DNA of 64,000 nucleotides from DASSFG01 sp035550375 (GTDB lineage: Bacteria; Planctomycetota; Planctomycetia; Pirellulales; JAICIG01): contig DASZPH010000019.1 of the NCBI GenBank assembly GCA_035550375.1, positions 62,001-126,000 of the forward strand. The letters run 5' to 3'. A program made the translations under genes and the position numbers. Positions 35,601 to 42,921 of this stretch are shown piece after piece (position 1 is the stretch's first letter; every line of letters starts with the position of its first letter). The notes below the pieces were generated by a model. The model was not told the origin of the DNA and did not search any database. It saw only the letters and a program-made list of their open reading frames with translations.

Positions 35601-35689
35601 TGCGGGTTCTTTTCGATGATCGCCCGATAGAACGTCTGTCCTCCGCCCGTCGTATGAAACAGGTCGAAGTCGGCGATAAGAACGTGCAT
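32684..35689 (-). CDS. Two-domain glycosyltransferase (GT4-like plus GT2-like)
   Basis: A 1001-residue cytoplasmic protein; ATG 35689 follows GGAGGG. The N-terminal half is a GT-B enzyme of the GT4 type: MHVLIADFDLFHTTGGGQTF, DLNFVGRTEKRKGPDLFAEL and LVPSRYDTFNLVAIESLFSG, with the donor-site E-x7-E region. A helical linker (about 400-620) follows. The C-terminal half is GT-A, GT2-like: RVSVIVSLYDAADKLLRFLE, EIVLIDSGSPSDEY, AAWNRGIHLARGEYLSFLGV. Where GT2 enzymes have DxD/DDD, this has GVDEA. It probably makes a surface polysaccharide with two linked transfer steps. There are no nearby export or sugar-nucleotide genes. Confidence 0.82.
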   Translation of the reverse strand: MHVLIADFDLFHTTGGGQTFYRAIIEKNPQIEFSYLIVDEPADACRPANARAIRYEEAFRSPRWTGYGDIVPSRWCLPAFLLAGNIAWSVRGREFDVVDLPDYRQFGYFLAAALAHHQVDAKRLALSMHGVISTTISLNWASDGILPRAVVFQEELQYQAVDVRYGLSTAYLDEWRSRFALPSCYLHPLLFLEPPRPTGCERSAAPPDLNFVGRTEKRKGPDLFAELAWWLPAAAYGRARIIGPPSFDHLGVSSEHHLRGFLANRPGKKTIDICPAATPAELGRLFAGRGITLVPSRYDTFNLVAIESLFSGCPTAIGSGAGVCRFLDETFAGLPYIKIDVDRPMSCLPELEAVLADYDGYRARLVEALAAASPVVTGPSLAEIYASTPAHDVAVRREAQEWYERLMGYQTPRQSALVRAKQSARQLVRRHTTPEFRTRLRGLRPRMLAAAWKAALLEKLARTPLRRRVDTRRVQSHLAGLVPRYHAVAWMPEQTPADLEDKWRQCSQLVSDFRIDRTRLWRELARIEDLRSNELVAATYRLRAIRLAGRDRFHDLPGVLRTLAEHGYHREAEAAGAMYGGAGDSGARCREILQRALRDHRRPPKVDYVLLDDRRQNACRVSVIVSLYDAADKLLRFLETLGLQTLVRSRQAEIVLIDSGSPSDEYRVFRQWIERSGLPAVYARSAKRETIQAAWNRGIHLARGEYLSFLGVDEAILPPALAVLAGELDAHPHVDWVQANSLVTRVDEYGHWAGDIMAYDRAGYAQRLVYLETCYLSYVGAMYRRDIHERVGYYDASFGAAGDTEFKNRALPFIRSKAVDQTLGIFWNYPSGQTTCSPRAELEDLRAWYLHRTPAGVSYAMVGADADEAKALLLASLKYRKSYCRHFSSDLEYASHVAGHLAEAQSHASLNALAGGIGTLLGAYRDLDCLSHVSPESMADALARAKDVEQRVAEEHRRLTGGALDVAYDVFHDNRHEQHHNIWPTKVGESRRPGSAIRRAA

Positions 35690-35947
35690 GAGCCCTCCGT
35701 AACGGCACGAACCGGCGACGGGCGGCCAGGCGGCGGCACGAAAGCGGCTAACCCCGGCGAGCATCTCCGTTGCTCGCGGGGGCCGCTCTTGGTACGTCTC
35801 CGACGAACTCTTCCCGCGCTACAGCGTAACCTTCGTCACAGCCGGCGCCGGGCGTTCAATGTGGCCGTTCGGCGCGAAATGGGCGGGAGAACCGTCACCA
35901 TCGGAAAACCGCGGAATCGCGCATTCCTCGGCGCGCCGTATTGCCGG

Positions 35948-36394
35948 TCAGTCGATCGACGGCGACGGCTCGTCGAGCGGCGGCTTGGCCGCCAGCGCCG
36001 ATTGCGAACGTCGGGTGACGTAAGGGTTTATAATCACCTTCGGAGCCACGGCCGTGCGATCGCTCGAGGGGGTGACAGACTTGCGGGGCACATAAGGATT
36101 GCTAATCTCCTTGGGCTGGATCGGCTCGGCCTCCGGGGTCATGAATCCGGGCGGATAAGCGAACGGACTGTAGCCGTAGGGCCGACGGACGGGGGCGCCA
36201 TAATAGACCGGCGGAAACAGGGCGTAGAACGGGGGCGCCTGCCAGCTCATCGAGCCATACAGATTGTTGTTGAAGAACCCATAACCCAGAAAAGTCGACC
36301 CGCCGTTGACCTGGGCGCTGGCGTCGACGCTGCAAACGGCCCAGACGGCTGCCGCCACGACCAGCAGCCCCAGTTTCTTTGAAAGATTTCTCAT
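35948..36394 (-). CDS. Small exported proline/tyrosine-rich protein
   Basis: A 148-residue exported protein with a signal peptide (LGLLVVAAAVWAVCSVDASA). The mature part is rich in Y, F, P and G (YALFPPVYYGAPVRRPYGYS) and holds two repeats, ISNPYVPRKSVTPSS and IINPYVTRRSQSA. Typical of planctomycete small envelope proteins of unknown role. ATG 36394 gives a clean signal peptide; an in-frame extension to 36463 is rejected. 35690-35947 upstream of its stop, between it and the glycosyltransferase, shows nothing notable. Confidence 0.65.
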   Translation of the reverse strand: MRNLSKKLGLLVVAAAVWAVCSVDASAQVNGGSTFLGYGFFNNNLYGSMSWQAPPFYALFPPVYYGAPVRRPYGYSPFAYPPGFMTPEAEPIQPKEISNPYVPRKSVTPSSDRTAVAPKVIINPYVTRRSQSALAAKPPLDEPSPSID

Positions 36395-36553
36395 TGGTGA
36401 TTTTCCCGTTGCGATGTGCATAGCCCCTGCATTCCACACTAATTGCGGACGCCGGGCGCACAACAGTAAAAGGGAGCAAGGGAAAAAGGGGGCGGCCGAG
36501 ACGCCCGGGTTTCGAGATTGCGGTCTCAGAACGGCGAGAGGCGGTCAAGCGGC

Positions 36554-37675
36554 CTATTCCGACAAACCCTCGTTGAGGGCCTGCAGGTCGTCGGGCACGA
36601 AGCGCCCGTCTTTGCGCAGCAGCAGGTCGTCGAACCAGATTTCACCCCCACCCCATTCGGGCGTCTGGATGAGCACCAGATCCCAATGAACGCGGCTGCG
36701 GTTGCCGTTGTCGCACTCTTCGTAGGCATTGCCGGGCGTCAGATGGATCGACCCGCCGATCTTCTCGTCGAAGAGCGTGTCGAGCATCGGCTGGCGGACG
36801 CGGTTGTTGCAGCCCAGCGACCACTCGCCGATATAGCGGGCCCCTTCGTCTGAATCGAGCAAGGCCTCGAGCTTGTCGACCTCGCCCGTGCAGGTGGCCC
36901 GCACGATCTTCCCCTCGCGGAACTCGAATTCCACGTCGCGAAAGATCGTGCCCTGATAGCGTGAGGGCGTGTTGTAGCGGACGGTACCGTTCAAGCTGTC
37001 GCGAACCGGCGCGGTAAAGACCTCGCCGTCGGGAATGTTCCGCTGGCCGTGGCAAGCGCGGACGGGCATCCCCCGGATGGAAAACTCCAGGTCGGTGCCG
37101 GGGCCGACGATGCGCACGCGATCGGCCCGGTGCATGCGGGCCACCAGCGGCTCCTGGTCGCGGGCCATCTTCTCGTAGTCGGCCGTGCAAACCGAGAAAT
37201 AGAAATCCTCAAAGGCTTCGCTGCTCATGTTGGCCGCCTGAGCCATGGCGTCGGTGGGGTAGCGAAGGACGACCCACCGAGTGCGCGGCACGCGAATCTG
37301 GCTGTGAACGCGATGCCACCAGAGGCGCTGGTAAAGGTCCATCCGCTCCAGGGGCACGTCGGCGAACTCGCTGGAATTGGCCGCGCCGCGAATGCCGATG
37401 TAGGCGTTCATCTCCTCCATTCGGCCTTTTTCGAAGTCGCCCGCCAGGCCGAGGCTCGTCTCGCTCGCCGTGCGGTAAAGCGCCCGCAACACGGCGTTGT
37501 TCTTCCAGCTCACAAGGGTGTGGGCGCCGCGCTCGGCGGCCAGTTCGACCAGTCGGCAGACGAGCGCCGGCTGAGGCAGATCGAATGCCTCGATCAGCAG
37601 CTTGTCGCCGGAGCGAAGTTGGCAGCTATGGTCGATGAGGATTTCGGCCAGCCGCTCCAGGCGCGGGTCGTGCAT
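36554..37675 (-). CDS. M29-family metallo-aminopeptidase
   Basis: A 373-residue member of the AmpS/AmpT thermophilic aminopeptidase family. Metal-site motifs are in order: DGEVFTAPV, ARYIGEWSLGCN, GSIHLTPGNAYEEC and SRVHWDLVLI. The N-terminal domain (LIDHSCQLRSGDKLLIEAFD) is also typical. These cytoplasmic dimers use two divalent metals to release N-terminal residues. Length is close to the family's roughly 370-410. The ATG at 37675 is used; a TTG at 37678 is adjacent. It starts ten bases after the tail-specific protease stop, so the two form an operon, a sensible pairing of endo- and exopeptidase. Confidence 0.88.
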   Translation of the reverse strand: MHDPRLERLAEILIDHSCQLRSGDKLLIEAFDLPQPALVCRLVELAAERGAHTLVSWKNNAVLRALYRTASETSLGLAGDFEKGRMEEMNAYIGIRGAANSSEFADVPLERMDLYQRLWWHRVHSQIRVPRTRWVVLRYPTDAMAQAANMSSEAFEDFYFSVCTADYEKMARDQEPLVARMHRADRVRIVGPGTDLEFSIRGMPVRACHGQRNIPDGEVFTAPVRDSLNGTVRYNTPSRYQGTIFRDVEFEFREGKIVRATCTGEVDKLEALLDSDEGARYIGEWSLGCNNRVRQPMLDTLFDEKIGGSIHLTPGNAYEECDNGNRSRVHWDLVLIQTPEWGGGEIWFDDLLLRKDGRFVPDDLQALNEGLSE

Positions 37676-37685
37676 CAAAACAGCG

Positions 37686-39785
37686 CTACCTTGCTAATTG
37701 GCCCGCCGGCGCCCGTTTGACCAGCCCCAAGTAGTCGAGCGTGATTTCGAGCACTTCCTGGTTGTAGAACGATTTGGTGTCGAAGACGATCCGCCGCGAA
37801 TGGGCCGACTCGTCGAGTTCCTTCTCTTCTTCCTTTTCGGCGTTCAGTTCGGCGCGCTCGGCCATGAACTTCTCTTCGTTGAGCGTCACCGTCTTGCGGC
37901 TTTTTTGTTGTTCATAGCGCTCGATGTCGCGCAGCACCTTCTTGAAGCCGTCGGACGACTCGCGCCGCTTGGCTGAGGCCGACTTCAACTGCTCGACCGT
38001 GGACGCGTCGACCATCTTGTCGCGATCGTGCGTCGCCGGCGCGACGCGGTCGAACGCCAGGGCATAATCGAGATCGGCTTCACCGATGCCCTTGATCACG
38101 TCGGTCATCGAGGGCAGGACAAGGTCCGAAACGACACCCCGGTTTTGGGTGCTAGCGCCGTCGGGCCGATAGAACTGCTGCATGGTGATCTTCAGCGCGC
38201 CCAAGCGCGGCGAGTTCATCGTCACGCGGAAAAGCTGCTTGCCCAGATCGAGCAGGCTCTGCACCGTTCCCTTGCCGTGGGTGGTCGTGTCGCCAACGAT
38301 GATCCCGCGCTGGTAATCCTGGATCGCGCCGGCAAAGATCTCGCTGGCGCTGGCGCTGAGCTTGCTGGTCAGCACGACGAGCGGGCCGTCCCACTCGGTG
38401 CCTCGCTCGGGATCGTCGTAGGCCTGGACGTTTCCGTCCTTGTCTTTGACCTGAACGATCGGCCCTTCGTCAATGAACAGCCCGGTTGCGTTAATGGCCT
38501 CCGTCAGCGAACCGCCGCCGTTGCGCCGCAGGTCGAGCACCACCGCGTCGACCCCCTTGCTGCGAAAGTCCCGCAGCAATCGCGTCATATCGCGGGCCGT
38601 ACTCTTAAACTCCGGGTTGCCGCGGCGGGCCCCTTCCATGTCCATGTAAAAGCTGGGCAGGTCGATGACGCCTACACGGTATTTCTGGCCGTTGCGCTCT
38701 CGCTCGACGATCTGGGCCCGCGCCTCGCTGTCGGTAAGCTCGATCTTGTCGCGGACGATGCTGTAAATTTGCCGTTCCTGCTTGCCGGCTGGAATGACCT
38801 CCAGCCGCACGATCGTGCCCCGCGTGCCGCGAATCATGTCGACGACGTCGGAGAGCTTCATGTCCATCGTGTCGACGATCTGCCCGTCTTCGCCCTGCCC
38901 GACGCCCACGATGCGGTCTTCCGGCTTGAGGTGGCCGTCTTTGTCGGCGGCTCCGCCGGGGATCAACTCTTTAACCACGGTGTAGCCGTCGTCGAACTGC
39001 AACGAGGCCCCGATCCCCTCCAGATTCAGCCGCATGACGATGTCGAAGTTCTCCAGGCTCTTGGGAGCCATGTAGGTGCTGTGTGGATCGTAAGACGTCG
39101 TAAGGCTGGTCAGGTACATCTCCAGCAGTTCCTGATGATCCGTCTGGTGCATGCGCTTGGCGAAGCTGTGGTAGCGGCGGCGCAGACGATCTTTTGGGTC
39201 CTGCTCGTTCGTCGATTTCCCGCTCTCCTCCTTGTTCGCCTTGTCGGCCTTCAGCAGGAGCAGGTCGTATTTGATGCGTTTCCGCCAGAGGTCGCGGGCT
39301 TGGGCTTCGTCCTTGGGAAAGGCGGCCGCGTCCGGATCGACTACCATCTCTTCGTCGGCCGTGAAGTCCATCGGCGTATCGAGCAGTTCGTCGACGGTTC
39401 GCACCCGTTCGTCGATCCGCTTCAACAGCGTGCTGAACACCGTGTACGAGAACTGGGTGTCGCCCGACTTCAGCTTCTCGTCCAGTTCCTTATCGTGACT
39501 CATGAACGAGTCGAAGTCCGACTGATAAAAGTAGACCTTCATCGGGTCGAGCATCTTGACGAAGCCCTTCACCGTCCGCTCCGAGATCTCGTCGTCGAGC
39601 GGATGCCGCGTAAGCTGTTCCGTCCGCAGCAGGTTAACCACCGCGAGCGTGATGTTGCGGTCGCTGGCGGTTGGTCCGTTCAGCTCGGCCAGCGACGCCT
39701 CCACCGCAAACACGACGAGCGCCCCCAGACCCCAGGGGGCATACAGCGAGCGGAAACGACTAGGCGAAAAAAGCGAGCGGATCAT
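37686..39785 (-). CDS. prc: Tail-specific (C-terminal processing) protease
   Basis: A 699-residue periplasmic serine protease of family S41. ATG 39785 follows AGGGAG; a leader (FRSLYAPWGLGALVVFAVEA) precedes the TSP N-terminal domain (VKMLDPMKVYFYQSDFDSF). A PDZ domain follows at about 240-330 (GIGASLQFDDGYTVVKELIP, EDRIVGVGQG). The protease core has the Ser in SASASEI near residue 479 and the Lys in HGKGTVQ near 505. The C-terminal DUF3340 region is helical and basic. Prc degrades envelope proteins from exposed C-termini and processes cell-wall hydrolases. Operon with the M29 aminopeptidase. Confidence 0.95.
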   Translation of the reverse strand: MIRSLFSPSRFRSLYAPWGLGALVVFAVEASLAELNGPTASDRNITLAVVNLLRTEQLTRHPLDDEISERTVKGFVKMLDPMKVYFYQSDFDSFMSHDKELDEKLKSGDTQFSYTVFSTLLKRIDERVRTVDELLDTPMDFTADEEMVVDPDAAAFPKDEAQARDLWRKRIKYDLLLLKADKANKEESGKSTNEQDPKDRLRRRYHSFAKRMHQTDHQELLEMYLTSLTTSYDPHSTYMAPKSLENFDIVMRLNLEGIGASLQFDDGYTVVKELIPGGAADKDGHLKPEDRIVGVGQGEDGQIVDTMDMKLSDVVDMIRGTRGTIVRLEVIPAGKQERQIYSIVRDKIELTDSEARAQIVERERNGQKYRVGVIDLPSFYMDMEGARRGNPEFKSTARDMTRLLRDFRSKGVDAVVLDLRRNGGGSLTEAINATGLFIDEGPIVQVKDKDGNVQAYDDPERGTEWDGPLVVLTSKLSASASEIFAGAIQDYQRGIIVGDTTTHGKGTVQSLLDLGKQLFRVTMNSPRLGALKITMQQFYRPDGASTQNRGVVSDLVLPSMTDVIKGIGEADLDYALAFDRVAPATHDRDKMVDASTVEQLKSASAKRRESSDGFKKVLRDIERYEQQKSRKTVTLNEEKFMAERAELNAEKEEEKELDESAHSRRIVFDTKSFYNQEVLEITLDYLGLVKRAPAGQLAR

Positions 39786-40081
39786 GAGACTCCCTTGTTG
39801 CCGTCCGGATTCAGTGCCGTCCCTAGGAACTGCACCTGGAACATAAGTTCCAAATGCTCAAGAAGTTAAACGCATCCTATACGCCCTTCTCGGCAAAATC
39901 AAGGTCAAGGTCGCATGCCGCACGGCCTTGCCGCGCGGCTGAAATGCCCCGCAAATTCAGCGAGCCAAGCGGCCCATTTCACGTCGACCTCAGACGGCTC
40001 AGGGCAACAGAACGCGGCCGTGCCGCTTGCTACTTAAACCAGCAGCCCGGCTGCAGTTGGCCCAGATTGCGCTTCAGCGGT

Positions 40082-40087
40082 TATAAT
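40082..40087 (+). promoter_or_regulatory. Candidate -10 box of the sigma54-activator gene
   Basis: A perfect TATAAT in otherwise GC-rich DNA. No good -35 lies at 16-18 bp upstream (TTGGCC is at 19). If used, transcription starts near 40094 and translation of the activator must begin after that. The remainder of the 39786-40135 gap shows no gene. Confidence 0.4.
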
Positions 40088-40135
40088 CAGGAATCGGCAC
40101 AGAGCCACTCGTCCTCTCCGAATTCCTCGCATCCC

Positions 40136-41968
40136 TTGTTTGCCTATCTGACGATCACGGCGGGCCAGCGCGCAGGCAGCAGCGTGCAGCTCGATCACAC
40201 CAAAAAGACCCGCATCGGCCGCGGGGCCGAGTGCACTCTGATGCTCACCGACGCGCTCTGCTCGCGCGTGCACGCCGTGATCTCCTACGAAAACGGCACG
40301 TGGTGGGTCCACGATGCCCAGAGCCGCAACGGTACGTTCGTCAATGGGCAAAAAGTCGACGAAGCGGCCCTCGACGACGGTCATCGGCTGCGCGTGGGCG
40401 CCACGGAATTTCTGTTCCACGCAAGCGATCAGCCGCCGACCGTCGGGCCGATGGTCGACCTGAACATGACCCAGACGCTGATCAAGGAGACGCGGGTGGG
40501 CGTCGCCGACGGCGAGGCGCTGTCCATTTCGGCGATTCACGATTCGGATCAATCCAAGGAGCTGTTGCTCCTCTATCAGCTCTGCATTCGTCTGCTAGGA
40601 TGCCGCGATCCGCACGAGCTGATGCGGGTCTCACTCGACCTGCTCCGCGAGCGGACCGAGGCGTCGGTGGCCGGCTTCCTCTGGATCAGCGACGACGGCA
40701 AGCTCAAACCGAAGCTGGTCATTCCCGAGAGCTCGGCGGCGCCGGTAACGCTCAGTGAATCGCTCACCCGGCTGGTTTGCGACGAAGGCCACGCCGTCTG
40801 GATCGCCAATCAGCACGCCGACGCGGCGGAAGACGCCTTGCAGCACTACGCCGACGCCATTTGCGTGCCGCTGATGTCCAAACGCGGCGCGCTGGGCGCC
40901 ATCCACGTCTACCTCGAGCAGGGCCGATTCCGCCAGTCGCACTTCGATTTTGCCATTTCGGTGGCCAACATCACCACGGTGGCACTGGTGCGGGCTCGCA
41001 AAGAGGAGACGCTGGAGAGTGACCTGGCGCGTCTCAAAGAAAAGACGGCCGGCTACGACGAGATCATCGGCGAAAGCCCGGCGATCCGCGACCTGAAGGA
41101 CAAGATCGGGCGGATGAGCCGGGCCACCGGCTGCGTGCTCATCCGCGGTGAGAGCGGCACGGGCAAAGAGCTGGTGGCCCGAGCGTTGCACCGGGCCAGC
41201 CCGCGAGCCGATCGGCCGATGCTCTCGATCAACTGCGCAGCCATTCCGGCCGAGCTGATGGAAAGCCAGCTTTTTGGTCACAAGGCGGGCTCGTTCACAG
41301 GGGCCGACCGCGATCACACGGGCCTCTTCCAGCAGGCTGACCTGGGAACGCTGTTTCTCGACGAAATCGGCGAAATGACCCTGCAGGGCCAATCGAAGCT
41401 GCTACGCATCCTGGAGGGGCACCCGTTCTTGCCGGTGGGAGCGACCGCCGAGGTGCAGGTCGACGTGCGGGTAATCGCCGCCACGAACCGCGACCTGCTG
41501 GCCTACGTGGCGGAAAAGAAGTTTCGCGAGGATCTCTATTATCGGCTGAGCGTCTTCGAGCTGTTCATCCCGCCTTTGCGCGAGCGCGAGGGCGACGTGG
41601 GCCTCTTGATCGACTACTTCCTCGACCATTTCAGAAAGCAACATGGGCGACCCGGGCTGACGCTCTCGTCCGAGGCGCGCAACAAGCTGCTCACCGCCCC
41701 CTGGCCCGGCAATGTTCGCCAGTTGCGCAACGTGATCGACAGCGCCGTCGTGTTGGCCGGGGGCGACGTGATCGCCGCTTCCGACCTGGGCTTGCGCGAC
41801 GCCACGCAGGGCTCGCTCGATTCCCTGAAGATCGAGCACTGGGAGCGGAAGCTTATCATCGAGGCCCTCTCGCGGGCCGGCGGAAGCGTGCCCGAGGCCG
41901 CGAGGCTTTTGGGCATTGGCCGGGCGACGCTCTACCGGAAGCTGGAAGAGTACGATATTCCAAGGTAG
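40136..41968 (+). CDS. FHA-GAF-sigma54-interaction transcriptional activator
   Basis: An NtrC-type activator, 610 residues from TTG 40136; the frame stays open back to 39854 but the candidate -10 at 40082 and low-quality sequence argue for the shorter form. FHA domain at about 1-95 (TRIGRGAECTLMLTDALCSR, NGTFVNGQKV) should bind phosphothreonine peptides. A GAF domain lies around 130-290. The AAA+ core has Walker A GESGTGKE at 338-345, GSFTGAD at 385-391 (GAFTGA variant, sigma54 contact) and Walker B LGTLFLDEIGEM. The C-terminal Fis-type helix-turn-helix is GSVPEAARLLGIGRATLYRK. It should open sigma54 promoters, likely on phosphorylation by a Ser/Thr kinase, which planctomycetes have in number. 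Targets unknown. Confidence 0.9.
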   Translation: MFAYLTITAGQRAGSSVQLDHTKKTRIGRGAECTLMLTDALCSRVHAVISYENGTWWVHDAQSRNGTFVNGQKVDEAALDDGHRLRVGATEFLFHASDQPPTVGPMVDLNMTQTLIKETRVGVADGEALSISAIHDSDQSKELLLLYQLCIRLLGCRDPHELMRVSLDLLRERTEASVAGFLWISDDGKLKPKLVIPESSAAPVTLSESLTRLVCDEGHAVWIANQHADAAEDALQHYADAICVPLMSKRGALGAIHVYLEQGRFRQSHFDFAISVANITTVALVRARKEETLESDLARLKEKTAGYDEIIGESPAIRDLKDKIGRMSRATGCVLIRGESGTGKELVARALHRASPRADRPMLSINCAAIPAELMESQLFGHKAGSFTGADRDHTGLFQQADLGTLFLDEIGEMTLQGQSKLLRILEGHPFLPVGATAEVQVDVRVIAATNRDLLAYVAEKKFREDLYYRLSVFELFIPPLREREGDVGLLIDYFLDHFRKQHGRPGLTLSSEARNKLLTAPWPGNVRQLRNVIDSAVVLAGGDVIAASDLGLRDATQGSLDSLKIEHWERKLIIEALSRAGGSVPEAARLLGIGRATLYRKLEEYDIPR

Positions 41969-42091
41969 CGGGCGCGCATGTGCCGTTGAACTTTGGGCGA
42001 GTAATTTATCCGTCGCCGCGCTGCCGCAAGGCTCGATGCTGAGGATTGACTCTTGAACAGAAGAATGGGACGCGCAAGGACGAGGACCTGG

Positions 42092-42346
42092 ATGCATGTA
42101 GCGATTAACGATACCTCTCCTGAGGCCGAGCGCGTACTGGTCGAAATCTACCGCAATATGTCTTTGCAAGACAAATGGCGGCGGTTGCAAAGTCTGTATC
42201 GGACGGGCTGGGATTTGCACGAAATGGGCTATCGGCAACGGCACCCCGACGCTTCCCTGCAAGAAGTTGTCGATGACTGGATGAAATTGACACTCGATCC
42301 GGAGCTCTATCGCGAGGTTCGTAATTCGATCGATGGATCGCTTTAG
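42092..42346 (+). CDS. Small protein preceding a nucleotidyltransferase (candidate antitoxin)
   Basis: An 84-residue protein from ATG 42092 behind GAGG. It is helical and acidic (SPEAERVLVEIYRNMSLQDK, WDLHEMGYRQRHPDASLQEV). A TTG at 42053 is in frame but adds a basic low-quality prefix. It overlaps the start of the nucleotidyltransferase gene by 14 bases, showing translational coupling. The size, order and partner resemble AbiE-type or MenT-type toxin-antitoxin pairs, but I do not see a winged helix as in AbiEi, so the antitoxin role is inferred from context only. Confidence 0.55.
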   Translation: MHVAINDTSPEAERVLVEIYRNMSLQDKWRRLQSLYRTGWDLHEMGYRQRHPDASLQEVVDDWMKLTLDPELYREVRNSIDGSL

Positions 42347-42917
42347 CGACGACTTGCGCGAGGTGGCTAGGGTCGGCGCCATCTTGAATCAACTCGGCAT
42401 TCGCTGCGCGCTGGGAGGTTCGATGGCGAGCTCGCTATTGAGCATCCCGCGGTTCACGCAAGACGCCGATTTGATGGTTGACCTGTTCGCCGGACGCGAG
42501 GCCGAACTCCACGACGCTCTCGGTCCCGACTATTACGTCAGCATCACCGCAATGAGCGAAGCAAACCGCCTCCGTCGATCGTTCAATATCATCAACATGA
42601 CCACGGGGTTTAAACTCGGCCTCTTCGTGAAGAGAGATCGTCCATTTGATCGGTCGGCGCTCGACCGCAGTGTACGAATGGCCTTGCCGGCCGACCAATC
42701 GCAGCAAATCGCCGTGTTGACAGCCGAGGACGTGGTAGTGCTAAAGCTCGAATGGTATCGACTTCGCGACGAAGTTTCCGACCAGCAGTGGCGCGATATT
42801 GTTACATTGCTCAAGGTTCGAGCGTCTGAAATCGACCTCGATTACACGCGTCGCGCTGCTGTGGCACTGGGCGTTGAGGATCTGCTCGACCGGGCCTTGG
42901 GTCAAGCCTCGTCTTGA
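42333..42917 (+). CDS. AbiEii-like nucleotidyltransferase
   Basis: A 194-residue minimal-type nucleotidyltransferase. The signature GGS (28-30) and DAD (44-46), in CALGGSMASS and RFTQDADLMVDL, forms the catalytic acidic pair. AEDVVVLKLEWYR carries the lysine that follows in AbiEii/MenT toxins. The fold then ends in helices (SDQQWRDIVTLLKVRASEID). Such enzymes transfer nucleotides to tRNA 3' ends or proteins and act as toxins or resistance factors. It overlaps the upstream 84-residue gene and ends five bases before the converging AddA gene. Confidence 0.75.
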   Translation: MDRFSDDLREVARVGAILNQLGIRCALGGSMASSLLSIPRFTQDADLMVDLFAGREAELHDALGPDYYVSITAMSEANRLRRSFNIINMTTGFKLGLFVKRDRPFDRSALDRSVRMALPADQSQQIAVLTAEDVVVLKLEWYRLRDEVSDQQWRDIVTLLKVRASEIDLDYTRRAAVALGVEDLLDRALGQASS

Positions 42918-42921
42918 GCGC

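Noticed and set aside
34028..36382. A 784-codon open frame on the plus strand
   Set aside because: Antisense to the two-domain glycosyltransferase; G/R/Q-rich with no motifs.
40050..40100. Sigma54 promoter before the activator gene
   Set aside because: The GG and GC in TTGGCCCAGATTGC are 8 bases apart, not 10.
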